In this document: piece after piece, positions 44,618 to 53,883 of the stretch
Position numbering within the stretch: the first letter of the stretch is position 1
Layout of the letters: the number at the start of each line of letters is the position of its first letter
Assembly (NCBI RefSeq): GCF_020991415.1
Contig: NZ_JAJMOY010000012.1
Span: 1 to 64,000 of the forward strand
Source of the DNA: Flavobacterium sp. ENC
GTDB lineage: Bacteria; Bacteroidota; Bacteroidia; Flavobacteriales; Flavobacteriaceae
DNA: 64,000 nt
Direction: 5' to 3'
Translations under genes and position numbers: made by a program
Notes under the pieces: generated by a model
Database searches by the model: none
Seen by the model: the letters and a program-made list of their open reading frames with translations, nothing else
What the model was told of the DNA's origin: nothing

Positions 44618-46054
44618 ATGAAAAAATCAACCAGGATTTATTCCATGTTGGCAGTGACAGCTCTTTTGTGCTCTTGTTCCCAAAATGAAATAAACGAAAC
44701 AGACGCAAAAGCTGAAAGTCAGCAATTTAAAATCATCAATGTCACTCACGACGGAAAGCCTTTTAGTACGGGAGATTCGAAATCATCACTGACCGGAAAA
44801 TACGTTGATAATCCCGGAGGCGGCGTAATGATGCAGGCCTTTTACTGGGATGTTCCTGCCGGTGGTACGTGGTGGAATACTGTAAGCAGTAAAGTAACGG
44901 CCTGGGGAAATGCGGGAATTGGGTCTATTTGGCTGCCTCCGGCTTCTAAAGCTCAAAACGGGGCTTTCTCTATGGGATATGATCCAACAGATTATTTCGA
45001 TTTTGGAGATTATAATCAAAATGGTTCTACAGAAACCCGATTTGGATCAAAAACTGAATTAGTGAGTTTAATTACAAATGCGCATGCCCAAAATCTGAAA
45101 GTATATGCAGATATTGTAATTAATCACAATAGCGGAGGTCAGTCTGAAGCTAATCCTTTTACCGGAACAAATACATGGACTAATTTTACAGGAATTGCAT
45201 CAGGAAAATTCCCCCGCAATTATAATGACTTTTACAAAAACAGTTATGGTAATAATGATGAAGGTGCTTTTGGAGGCTTTCCTGATTTATGCCACGCCGC
45301 CCCAAATGTTCAAAACTGGTTGTGGCTTAGAACCGACGGAGTGGGTAAATACTACAAAAACACCATGAAATTTGATGGCTGGAGATTTGACTATGTGAAA
45401 GGATTTGCTCCGTGGGTTGTTAATTCATGGAATGCCAATGTAGGCGGATTTTCTGTTGGAGAATATTGGGATGCAAACGTAAATACACTTGAATGGTGGG
45501 CAAACAACGCTAACAGTTCTGTATTTGATTTTGCGTGCTATTATAAAATGAATGACGCTTTTGACGGAAATAATCTTGCGCTGCTAAACGACGACATGAT
45601 GTGGAAAAGAAATCCATACAAAGCGGTGACTTTTGTCAGCAATCATGATACAGATGAGATTTCAAACAAATTACTGGCCTATTCCTATATATTAACGCAT
45701 GAAGGATATCCCACAATATTCTACAGGGATTACGAGGAATGGCTGGATAAAAACAAATTAAATAACCTGATCTGGATCCACAATAACAAAGCTACCGGAA
45801 CAACTTCGATTTTGTACTACGATAATGATGAGTATGTGGCCCGAAGAAATGGATATAACGGAAATCCCGGATTGGTAGTGTACATCAACAACTCTACTAC
45901 ATGGCAGGAAAGATGGGTTGAAACCAATTGGGCAAATACCCAGATTAAAGATTTTACCGGAAATTCGACCTGGTATCCGACTACACAAGCCGATAAATGG
46001 GTTAAAATACAATGTCCTCCAAAAGGATATTCAGTTTGGTCAATTAATCAGTAA
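44618..46054 (+). CDS. Secreted GH13 alpha-amylase, probable lipoprotein
   Basis: 478 aa. Lipoprotein signal with LCSC lipobox (Cys at about residue 20). GH13 catalytic residues: nucleophile Asp258 in DGWRFD, acid/base Glu282 in VGEYWD, and Asp344 in SNHDTD. The layout (GKYVDNPGGGVMMQAFYWD start, no extra starch-binding domain) resembles calcium alpha-amylases of bacterial/plant type. Cleaves internal alpha-1,4 bonds of starch. Standing alone here, not in a SusC/D locus. Confidence 0.9.
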   Translation: MKKSTRIYSMLAVTALLCSCSQNEINETDAKAESQQFKIINVTHDGKPFSTGDSKSSLTGKYVDNPGGGVMMQAFYWDVPAGGTWWNTVSSKVTAWGNAGIGSIWLPPASKAQNGAFSMGYDPTDYFDFGDYNQNGSTETRFGSKTELVSLITNAHAQNLKVYADIVINHNSGGQSEANPFTGTNTWTNFTGIASGKFPRNYNDFYKNSYGNNDEGAFGGFPDLCHAAPNVQNWLWLRTDGVGKYYKNTMKFDGWRFDYVKGFAPWVVNSWNANVGGFSVGEYWDANVNTLEWWANNANSSVFDFACYYKMNDAFDGNNLALLNDDMMWKRNPYKAVTFVSNHDTDEISNKLLAYSYILTHEGYPTIFYRDYEEWLDKNKLNNLIWIHNNKATGTTSILYYDNDEYVARRNGYNGNPGLVVYINNSTTWQERWVETNWANTQIKDFTGNSTWYPTTQADKWVKIQCPPKGYSVWSINQ

Positions 46055-46072
46055 TTTAAAAATGACTATTCT

Positions 46073-46104
46073 AAAGGCTGTTCCAAAAAAACAGCCTTTT
46101 TTTT
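46073..46104 (+). terminator. Terminator of the amylase gene
   Basis: AAAGGCTGTT (46073-46082) with AACAGCCTTT (46090-46099), 10 bp, then a T-run. Confidence 0.9.
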
Positions 46105-46192
46105 GTGGTGCGAATTTTCTTTTTCTAATAGAAAGACTTCCAAATTAAGAAGTGAATATTTTTATTACCACTTAATTAATAGTACTTTTGCA

Positions 46193-46200
46193 TCCTATTT
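46193..46200 (+). promoter_or_regulatory. -7 box of prfC
   Basis: TACTTTTG followed by CA is a typical flavobacterial -7 box. It puts the transcript start only a few nt before the ATG at 46211, and excludes the earlier in-frame start at 46103. Confidence 0.5.
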
Positions 46201-46210
46201 ATACGAAAAT

Positions 46211-47800
46211 ATGAGTTTTTTAAAAGAAATACAACGCAGAAGAACATTTGGAATTATATCGCATCCTGATGCGGGTAAAACAACATTAACCGAAAAATTA
46301 TTGTTGTTTGGAGGCGCTATTCAGGAAGCCGGTGCTGTAAAAAATAACAAAATAAAAAAGGGAGCAACGAGTGATTTTATGGAAATCGAACGCCAGAGAG
46401 GTATCTCGGTTTCAACCTCTGTTCTTGCTTTTAATTATAAAGACAAAAAAATCAATATTCTTGATACTCCGGGACACAAGGATTTTGCTGAAGATACTTT
46501 TAGGACTTTAACTGCTGTTGACAGTGTAATCGTTGTGATTGACGTGGCAAAAGGGGTTGAGGAACAAACTGAAAAACTGGTTGCCGTTTGTAGAATGAGA
46601 AACATTCCCATGATTGTTTTCATCAATAAATTAGACCGTGAAGGTAAAGACGCTTTTGACTTAATGGATGAAGTGGAACAAAAACTGGGACTGACGGTTA
46701 CTCCTTTGAGTTTTCCGATCGGAATGGGGTATGATTTTCAGGGAATTTACAATTTATGGGAGCAAAACATTAATCTTTTTAGTGGAGACAGCCGTAAAAA
46801 CATCGAGGAAACTATTGCTTTTTCAGATGTTCAAAGTCCGGAATTAGAAAAAATAATCGGTCAGAAACCTGCTGACAGGCTTCGCGAAGAATTAGAATTA
46901 ATTGATGAAGTGTATCCAAAATTTGAACGTCAGGATTATTTAGACGGAAAAATTCAGCCTGTGTTTTTTGGTTCTGCTTTGAATAATTTTGGAGTCCGTG
47001 AGCTTTTAGATTGTTTCGTTGCCATTGCACCGTCACCAAGACCTAAAGATTCCGAAACACGATTAGTGGATCCTAAAGAAGAAAAAATGACTGGTTTTGT
47101 GTTTAAAATCCATGCGAATATGGACCCAAAACACAGAGACCGTTTAGCTTTTATAAAAATTGTTTCCGGAACTTTCGAAAGAAACAAACCTTATTACCAC
47201 GTTCGCCAGAAGAAAAATTTAAAATTCTCAAGTCCCAATGCTTTCTTCGCAGAGAAAAAAGAAATCGTAGACATTTCCTACCCCGGTGATATTGTAGGTT
47301 TACACGATACCGGAAATTTCAAAATCGGAGATACTTTAACGGAAGGGGAAATCATGAGTTTCAAAGGAATTCCAAGTTTCTCTCCAGAACACTTCAGATA
47401 CATCAACAATGCAGATCCAATGAAAGCCAAGCAATTGGACAAAGGAGTCGATCAGTTAATGGATGAAGGAGTTGCACAGTTATTTACACTGGAAATGAAC
47501 AATCGTAAAGTAATCGGAACTGTTGGAGCGCTTCAGTATGAGGTAATTCAATATCGTTTAGAGCACGAATATGGTGCAAAATGTACCTATGAAAACTTTC
47601 CGGTTCACAAAGCATGCTGGGTAAAACCAGATGATGCAAAGAATGACGAATTCAAAGAATTCAAACGTATCAAACAAAAATTCTTAGCGCATGATAAATA
47701 TAATCAGCTGGTATTTTTAGCTGATTCTGATTTTACCATTCAAATGACGCAAAATAAATATCCGAGCGTAAAATTATTTTTTACCTCTGAATTTGATTAA
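46211..47800 (+). CDS. prfC: Peptide chain release factor 3
   Basis: 529 aa, matching RF3. G domain with G1 SHPDAGKTTLTE, G2 RGISVSTS, G3 DTPGHKDFAED and G4 NKLDRE. Domains II and III follow at normal length. It is a GTPase that removes RF1/RF2 from the ribosome after termination. The ATG at 46211 gives the standard MSFLKEIQRRRTFGIISHPD start. Single gene between two terminators. Confidence 0.97.
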   Translation: MSFLKEIQRRRTFGIISHPDAGKTTLTEKLLLFGGAIQEAGAVKNNKIKKGATSDFMEIERQRGISVSTSVLAFNYKDKKINILDTPGHKDFAEDTFRTLTAVDSVIVVIDVAKGVEEQTEKLVAVCRMRNIPMIVFINKLDREGKDAFDLMDEVEQKLGLTVTPLSFPIGMGYDFQGIYNLWEQNINLFSGDSRKNIEETIAFSDVQSPELEKIIGQKPADRLREELELIDEVYPKFERQDYLDGKIQPVFFGSALNNFGVRELLDCFVAIAPSPRPKDSETRLVDPKEEKMTGFVFKIHANMDPKHRDRLAFIKIVSGTFERNKPYYHVRQKKNLKFSSPNAFFAEKKEIVDISYPGDIVGLHDTGNFKIGDTLTEGEIMSFKGIPSFSPEHFRYINNADPMKAKQLDKGVDQLMDEGVAQLFTLEMNNRKVIGTVGALQYEVIQYRLEHEYGAKCTYENFPVHKACWVKPDDAKNDEFKEFKRIKQKFLAHDKYNQLVFLADSDFTIQMTQNKYPSVKLFFTSEFD

Positions 47801-47825
47801 TCCCTTCTTTAGAAGAAAAAAGATA

Positions 47826-47862
47826 AAAAGGCTGTTTAAAAAATTTAAACAGCCTTTTTTCT
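47826..47862. terminator. Bidirectional terminator after prfC
   Basis: 15-bp stem (47826-47840 with 47844-47858, read AAAAGGCTGTTTAAA and complement), A-run and T-run at the two ends. Serves prfC and the convergent gene at 47887. Confidence 0.9.
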
Positions 47863-47886
47863 TTATAAAAGTAGCTCCTTCATTAT

Positions 47887-48624
47887 TTACTTCCCTGTAT
47901 AATTAATTCCTAATCCGCCGGCAATATAAATTTTAGTAAGTTCTTCTGCTGCAATAACTATATTTTGCTGCAGTATAGCTCCTTTAACTGCTCTTTTAGT
48001 GAAAGGAATTTCCTTTGAAAGATAATAATCGTTTCCTGTAATAGTAACGATAAATGATTTGCTGCTTTCCAAAACCGAAGCCACTATAGAAAACTCGCCC
48101 GTTTGCGGATTTATTTTTACTGTCTTTTCTGCACCATTTATAGTAAGTTCCAAATTCGGATAGACTTCCTTATTGAATGGTTTACTCGTTTTGGCTTCCA
48201 ATAATTTGCCTTTTATGTTAATTAACATCTCTTTTGGAGTAACCTGGCTGTGAACTACTTTTCCAAGCTTATAGGTATTAAGTTTCGTACAGACTGTCTC
48301 CGTTTTAACCGGCGTTTTTTCTTGTGCTGCCATATTTGAAGTTATCAGAACAGATGCTGCCACGGCTGCGTATTTAAAATTATTGATTCTGGAAGTTTCA
48401 GTATACTGAAACTCTTCCTGTAATTGCGTTACTTTTAGTCGGGCGCAAATATTTTGATCTTTAGTTTCTGCAATGAATTTAGCGACTTCTGAATTGGTTT
48501 TTCGACTCAGATCGATTACATTTTTCGCACAGGAACTACAAAATGAACCGCCTGAATTAGGAATCATTGCATCAAAATTTTCGGAACAAGGGCTTGCTAT
48601 TTCTAAGGTGAATTTCTTTTTCAT
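47887..48624 (-). CDS. Hypothetical protein with cysteine-rich head
   Basis: 245 aa. The first 65 residues (PCSENFDAMIPNSGGSFCSSCAKNVIDLS ... in parts CSENFDAM, FCSSCAKNVIDLS and ICARLKVTQL) form a Cys-motif head that recurs in flavobacterial proteins, probably a small metal or redox site. A membrane-like segment (about 80-100, KYAAVAASVLITSNMAA) follows and the rest (about 130-245) looks like a carboxypeptidase-regulatory beta-sandwich. Function unknown. If the segment spans the membrane, the Cys head would be cytoplasmic and the sandwich periplasmic. Confidence 0.75.
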   Translation of the reverse strand: MKKKFTLEIASPCSENFDAMIPNSGGSFCSSCAKNVIDLSRKTNSEVAKFIAETKDQNICARLKVTQLQEEFQYTETSRINNFKYAAVAASVLITSNMAAQEKTPVKTETVCTKLNTYKLGKVVHSQVTPKEMLINIKGKLLEAKTSKPFNKEVYPNLELTINGAEKTVKINPQTGEFSIVASVLESSKSFIVTITGNDYYLSKEIPFTKRAVKGAILQQNIVIAAEELTKIYIAGGLGINYTGK

Positions 48625-48752
48625 AGTATACTTTATTTAAGTTAAAATCCTTCAGAAAGGTTCTTACTTATATAGAGTACATTTTTTTCAAAAAGGTTGG
48701 GAAGAAAATAAAAATATTTCAGATTCAATTTAATTACCTCATTTTTAAGCAT

Positions 48753-48789
48753 AAAAAAAGCGCTAATATCAATAATTAGCGCTTTTTTT
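48753..48789. terminator. Additional hairpin terminator
   Basis: AAGCGCTAAT (48758-48767) pairs with ATTAGCGCTT (48775-48784), with A-run and T-run at its ends. It lies 170 nt beyond the terminator of the rpoC operon and belongs to no known gene. Confidence 0.8.
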
Positions 48790-48956
48790 TAATGTGAATT
48801 AATCAACCTTTACTAAGTCATTATATTCTAAAACTAAATCTTTCGATTAGGAAATGCAAAAGTAGAACAATACAACCGACGAAAGAAATTTAGTCGACGA
48901 AAGTAAATAAAATCAGGCAAACTGCACTTTAATCGACATTTCAGTTTTTTACATAA
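48790..48956. other. Gap between two terminators
   Basis: No gene seen. It has a repeat-like pair GACGAAAG (48876-48896 region, CGACGAAAG twice). Bounded by terminators on both sides, it might encode a short RNA or only be a double terminator. Confidence 0.3.
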
Positions 48957-48980
48957 AAAAGCCCCGTCTCCGGGGCTTTT
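48957..48980 (-). terminator. Terminator of the rpoC-DUF3467 operon
   Basis: AAAAGCCCCG (48957-48966) and CGGGGCTTTT (48971-48980), 10 bp with loop TCTC. Lies just past the DUF3467 stop at 48986, on the minus strand. Confidence 0.92.
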
Positions 48981-48985
48981 AAAAT

Positions 48986-49297
48986 TTATGCTTGTCCTGT
49001 CGGACCAAAATTAAGTGGTATCGGTGCTTGTTCAGTGTCTTTGATCTCGCCGTGGGCTACTTCAAAACGATGAATGTTTTCACCTATTGCCTTAAATAAT
49101 CTTTTAGCATGTTGTGGTGTCAGGACAATTCTTGACTTTACCTTGGCTTTAGGAATACCCGGCATAATGCTCACAAAATCTAAAACAAACTCTGATGAGG
49201 AGTGATTGATAATTGCAAGATTAGAATAAATTCCTTCTGCAATAGTTTCATCTAACTCAATATTAATCTGCTCTTGTTGTTGTTTCGGATTACTCAT
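48986..49297 (-). CDS. DUF3467 protein
   Basis: 103 aa. Typical features of DUF3467: LAIINHSSSEFVLDFVSIMPG (as parts IINHSSSEF and VLDFVSIMPG) and a conserved VLTPQHAKRL segment. Function unknown. It starts ten nucleotides after rpoC and ends the operon. Co-occurrence with rpoC is usual in flavobacteria, which suggests but does not prove a role in transcription. Confidence 0.88.
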   Translation of the reverse strand: MSNPKQQQEQINIELDETIAEGIYSNLAIINHSSSEFVLDFVSIMPGIPKAKVKSRIVLTPQHAKRLFKAIGENIHRFEVAHGEIKDTEQAPIPLNFGPTGQA

Positions 49298-49307
49298 AGT
49301 TTCCTAA

Positions 49308-52300
49308 TTAATAAATGTATTCTTCTTTATTAGCCATCATTTCATTGTAGTCGTCTTTAGATCCTACGATAGTATTATCGTATTCTCTCATACCAGTTCC
49401 CGCAGGAATTCTGTGTCCAACAATTACATTTTCCTTTAATCCTTCTAAATCATCTACTTTACCAGCTACAGCAGCCTCGTTAAGTACTTTTGTTGTTTCC
49501 TGGAAGGAAGCAGCAGAGATGAATGATTTAGTTTGTAGCGAAGCTCTTGTAATACCTTGCAGAACTGGTGTTGCTGTTGCAGTAATTACGTCTCTGGCTA
49601 CAACCAGATTTTTATCATTTCGTTTCAGCAATGAGTTTTCATCACGTAAATCACGAGGTGTAATAATCTGACCTGGTTTAAGTACAGCAGAATCTCCAGC
49701 GTCTTCAACTACTTTCATACCATATAATTTATCGTTTTGAACGATAAAATCTTTAGTGTGAATTAATTGATCTTCTAAGAATAATGTATCTCCCGGATCC
49801 TGAACTCTTACTTTACGCATCATTTGACGAATAACTACCTCAAAGTGCTTGTCATTAATTTTTACCCCTTGTAAACGGTATACCTCCTGAATTTCATTTA
49901 CCAAATACTGTTGAACAGCAGCTGGTCCCTGAATTCTTAAGATGTCGTCTGGTGTAATTGCACCGTCAGACAATGGTACTCCTGCTCTTACGAAGTCATT
50001 TTCCTGTACTAAGATCTGGCTTGAAAGTTTAACTAAATACTTTTTAATCTCACCAAATTTAGATTCGATAACAATTTCACGGTTACCTCTTTTGATTTTT
50101 CCAAAAGAAACAACACCGTCAATTTCAGAAACAACCGCCGGGTTTGAAGGGTTACGAGCCTCAAGCAACTCAGTAATTCTTGGTAAACCTCCTGTAATAT
50201 CCCCTGCTTTAGAAGAACGACGTGGAATTTTCACCAATACTTTACCTGCTTTAATTTTCTCACCGTTCTCAACCATAAGGTGGGCTCCTACTGGTAAGTT
50301 ATACGAACGAATCAATTCACCTTCTTTACCATAAACCAATAAAGTTGGAATTAATTTTTTATTTCTGGCCTCAGAAATTACTTTTTCCTGGAATCCTGTC
50401 TGCTCATCGATCTCCACCATGAACGATTGTCCCTGCTCTAAATCCTCGTAAGCAATCTTACCAGTAAATTCAGAAACAATTACACCATTATATGGATCCC
50501 ATTTACAGATCACAGTTCCTTTAGTAACTACTTCACCGTCCTTAACGAAAATACTGGATCCGTAAGGAATATTATGTGTATTTAAAACGATTCCGGTTTT
50601 CTCATCAACTAATTTTAATTCAGTTGAACGTGATACTACGATATCAGTCGCATTACCTTCGCTGTCTTCACCTTTAACGGTTTTTAAATCTTCAATTTCA
50701 AGTCTACCGTTGAATCTTGTAACAATACTGGACTCTTCAGAAATACCTCCTGCAACCCCTCCAACGTGGAACGTACGAAGTGTTAACTGTGTACCAGGCT
50801 CTCCAATAGACTGAGCTGCAATAACTCCTACCGCTTCACCTCTTTGTGTCATTTTTCCGGTAGCTAAGTTTCTACCGTAACATTTAGCACAAATACCTTT
50901 TAAAGCTTCACAAGTTAATGGAGATCTAACTTCTACTCTTTCAATCGGAGAAGCTTCAATAGCTCTCATAATTGCTTCCGTAATTTGTTGACCTGACTGC
51001 GCCATTACTTCATTCGTAAGAGGATTTATAACATCCTGCAATGCAACACGTCCTAAAATTCTTTCTCCTAAAGATTCAACAATTTCCTCATTTTTCTTCA
51101 AAGCAGATACTTCAACACCTCTTAAAGTTCCACAATCTTCGATGTTTACAATAACATCTTGTGAAACGTCATGAAGCCTTCTTGTCAAGTATCCGGCATC
51201 GGCAGTTTTAAGGGCCGTATCCGCAAGTCCTTTACGAGCACCGTGAGTAGAAATGAAGTACTCAAGGATCGAAAGTCCTTCCTTAAAGTTAGAAAGAATC
51301 GGGTTTTCAATAATCTCACCACCACCAGCAGTAGATTTTTTAGGCTTAGCCATCAAACCACGCATACCGGTTAACTGACGAATCTGTTCTTTAGAACCCC
51401 TCGCCCCAGAGTCAAGCATCATATATACAGAGTTGAAACCTTGCTGGTCTTCTCTAATATTTTTCATTGCTAACTCTGTCAATTGAGCATTTGCTGAAGT
51501 CCATACGTCAATAACCTGGTTGTAACGCTCGTTATTGGTAATAAGACCCATGTTATAATTTACAGAAATACCTTCAACTTGCTCTCTGGCATCTGCAATT
51601 AATTTAGTTTTTTGTTCCGGAATTCTAATATCACCAAGAGAGAATGATAAACCTCCTCTAAAGGCAAATTTATACCCCATATCTTTCATGTTGTCCAAGA
51701 AAGCTGCCGTTGTAGGTACATCAGTCACACTTAAAATATGTCCGATAATATCTCTAAGGTTTTTCTTAGTCAATACATCATTGATATATCCGGCTGCTTC
51801 AGGTACTACTTCGTTAAATAATACACGTCCTGCAGTTGTCTGGATAATTTTGTACACCAATTCTCCAGCTTCATTAAAATCTTTTGCTCTAATTTTCACA
51901 CGGGCATTCAATTCTAATCTTCCTTCGTTTAATGCAATGTTTACCTCTTCAGCAGAGTAGAAAATTAAGTCCTGACCTAATATTACATGCTCTGGTGTAG
52001 AAATACGTTCTTTGGTCATGTAATACAGACCCAAGACCATATCCTGAGATGGTACAGTAATTGGCGCTCCATTTGCAGGGTTAAGAATATTGTGAGAAGC
52101 CAACATTAATAATTGTGCTTCCAAAATAGCCTCTGGTCCTAATGGCAAGTGAACTGCCATCTGATCCCCATCAAAATCGGCGTTGAAAGCCGTACATACT
52201 AACGGGTGTAACTGGATTGCTTTTCCTTCAATTAATTTTGGCTGGAAAGCCTGAATACCAAGTCTGTGTAACGTAGGAGCACGGTTAAGTAATACCGGGT

Positions 52301-53618
52301 GTCCTTTAATTACATTTTCAAGGATATCCCAAACTACAGGCTCTTTTTTGTCTATGATTTTCTTAGCAGATTTTACTGTCTTAACAATACCTCTTTCAAT
52401 CAATTTACGGATTACGAAAGGTTTGTATAATTCAGATGCCATATCTTTTGGCAAACCGCATTCGAATAATTTTAATTCAGGACCCACAACAATTACCGAA
52501 CGGGCAGAATAATCCACACGTTTTCCAAGTAAGTTTTGACGGAAACGTCCTTGCTTACCTTTTAGGGAATCAGATAATGATTTTAATGGTCTGTTAGATT
52601 CTGTTTTAACAGCAGAAGCTTTACGAGTGTTATCAAATAATGAATCTACAGATTCCTGTAACATACGTTTTTCGTTTCTCAAGATAACTTCAGGAGCTTT
52701 AATCTCCATTAATCTTTTCAAACGGTTGTTACGGATGATTACACGACGGTATAAGTCATTCAAATCTGAAGTTGCAAAACGACCTCCATCAAGTGGCACA
52801 AGCGGACGTAATTCCGGTGGAATAACAGGAACCACTTTCATAATCATCCATTCCGGACGATTTTCGCGGTTTAAGTTAGACTCACGGAAAGACTCAACAA
52901 CCTGTAATCTTTTTAAAGCTTCAGTTTTACGTTGTTTAGAAGTTTCGTTATTAGCACTGTGTCTCAATTGGTAAGACAACTCATCTAAATCGATACGTGC
53001 CAATAAATCCATAATACATTCTGCTCCCATTTTGGCAACAAATTTATTTGGATCAAAATCATCTAAATATTGATTTTCCTGCGGAAGAGTATCTAAAATA
53101 TTCAAATATTCTTCTTCAGTTAAGAAATCTAATCTTTGTAATGATTCTCCATCTGCATTTTTAGCAATACCAGCCTGAATTACTACATATCTTTCGTAGT
53201 AAATGATCATATCTAATTTCTTAGACGGAAGACCTAGGATATAACCAATTTTGTTTGGAAGAGAACGGAAATACCAAATGTGAGCAATTGGCACAACAAG
53301 ATTGATGTGTCCTACTCTGTCACGACGTACTTTTTTCTCTGTAACTTCAACACCACAACGGTCACAGATGATTCCTTTGTAACGAATTCTTTTATATTTA
53401 CCACAAGCACATTCAAAATCCTTAACAGGTCCGAAGATTCTTTCGCAGAAAAGTCCGTCTCTTTCAGGTTTGTGAGTTCTGTAGTTGATAGTTTCCGGTT
53501 TCAAAACCTCTCCTCTTGATTCTTTCAAGATAGATTCAGGTGAAGCCAATCCAATAGAGATTTTGTTAAATCTTTTTACAGGATTCTTATCTTTATTATT
53601 ATTTCTATTATTCATCAT
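49308..53618 (-). CDS. rpoC: RNA polymerase beta' subunit
   Basis: 1436 aa. Zinc-binding CACGKYKRIRYKGIICDRC near residues 70-90 and the catalytic NADFDGD at 479-485 are present; the length is normal for Bacteroidota. Forms the active centre with beta. The gap to rpoB is 265 nt with two hairpins (53722-53873), larger than usual. Confidence 0.99.
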   Translation of the reverse strand: MMNNRNNNKDKNPVKRFNKISIGLASPESILKESRGEVLKPETINYRTHKPERDGLFCERIFGPVKDFECACGKYKRIRYKGIICDRCGVEVTEKKVRRDRVGHINLVVPIAHIWYFRSLPNKIGYILGLPSKKLDMIIYYERYVVIQAGIAKNADGESLQRLDFLTEEEYLNILDTLPQENQYLDDFDPNKFVAKMGAECIMDLLARIDLDELSYQLRHSANNETSKQRKTEALKRLQVVESFRESNLNRENRPEWMIMKVVPVIPPELRPLVPLDGGRFATSDLNDLYRRVIIRNNRLKRLMEIKAPEVILRNEKRMLQESVDSLFDNTRKASAVKTESNRPLKSLSDSLKGKQGRFRQNLLGKRVDYSARSVIVVGPELKLFECGLPKDMASELYKPFVIRKLIERGIVKTVKSAKKIIDKKEPVVWDILENVIKGHPVLLNRAPTLHRLGIQAFQPKLIEGKAIQLHPLVCTAFNADFDGDQMAVHLPLGPEAILEAQLLMLASHNILNPANGAPITVPSQDMVLGLYYMTKERISTPEHVILGQDLIFYSAEEVNIALNEGRLELNARVKIRAKDFNEAGELVYKIIQTTAGRVLFNEVVPEAAGYINDVLTKKNLRDIIGHILSVTDVPTTAAFLDNMKDMGYKFAFRGGLSFSLGDIRIPEQKTKLIADAREQVEGISVNYNMGLITNNERYNQVIDVWTSANAQLTELAMKNIREDQQGFNSVYMMLDSGARGSKEQIRQLTGMRGLMAKPKKSTAGGGEIIENPILSNFKEGLSILEYFISTHGARKGLADTALKTADAGYLTRRLHDVSQDVIVNIEDCGTLRGVEVSALKKNEEIVESLGERILGRVALQDVINPLTNEVMAQSGQQITEAIMRAIEASPIERVEVRSPLTCEALKGICAKCYGRNLATGKMTQRGEAVGVIAAQSIGEPGTQLTLRTFHVGGVAGGISEESSIVTRFNGRLEIEDLKTVKGEDSEGNATDIVVSRSTELKLVDEKTGIVLNTHNIPYGSSIFVKDGEVVTKGTVICKWDPYNGVIVSEFTGKIAYEDLEQGQSFMVEIDEQTGFQEKVISEARNKKLIPTLLVYGKEGELIRSYNLPVGAHLMVENGEKIKAGKVLVKIPRRSSKAGDITGGLPRITELLEARNPSNPAVVSEIDGVVSFGKIKRGNREIVIESKFGEIKKYLVKLSSQILVQENDFVRAGVPLSDGAITPDDILRIQGPAAVQQYLVNEIQEVYRLQGVKINDKHFEVVIRQMMRKVRVQDPGDTLFLEDQLIHTKDFIVQNDKLYGMKVVEDAGDSAVLKPGQIITPRDLRDENSLLKRNDKNLVVARDVITATATPVLQGITRASLQTKSFISAASFQETTKVLNEAAVAGKVDDLEGLKENVIVGHRIPAGTGMREYDNTIVGSKDDYNEMMANKEEYIY

Positions 53619-53721
53619 AGTTTTTACTATTGATTTATTTGCAATTAAAAATTGATTTTTTTTGAAGCTATATGCATTAGGCTTACGGCATTCAAAATAC
53701 TACCTCGGATTACTTCTCTAA

Positions 53722-53873
53722 ACTTCAGACTAAATTCTGAAGTGCTAATTATAAAACTTTCGTTTACATAAAAAATCGGAACGGGTGACGGGTATAAATC
53801 CTAAAAACTTTAATTCTGGTAAACAGCTTTAGTCTCAGCTTTCAGAATGAACTGAATACTGAGACTGTAGCTG
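53722..53873. other. Two hairpins in the rpoB-rpoC spacer
   Basis: ACTTCAGA (53722-53729) with TCTGAAGT (53736-53743), and CAGCT (53824-53828) plus AGTCTCAG (53831-53838) with CTGAGACT (53859-53866) plus AGCTG (53869-53873). No T-run on the minus strand, so they may be RNA processing or pausing sites. Confidence 0.45.
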
Positions 53874-53883
53874 AAAACTTTTT

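Noticed and set aside
46103..46210. Upstream start of release factor 3
   Set aside because: Extension is not family-like and would include the -7 box at 46193-46200.
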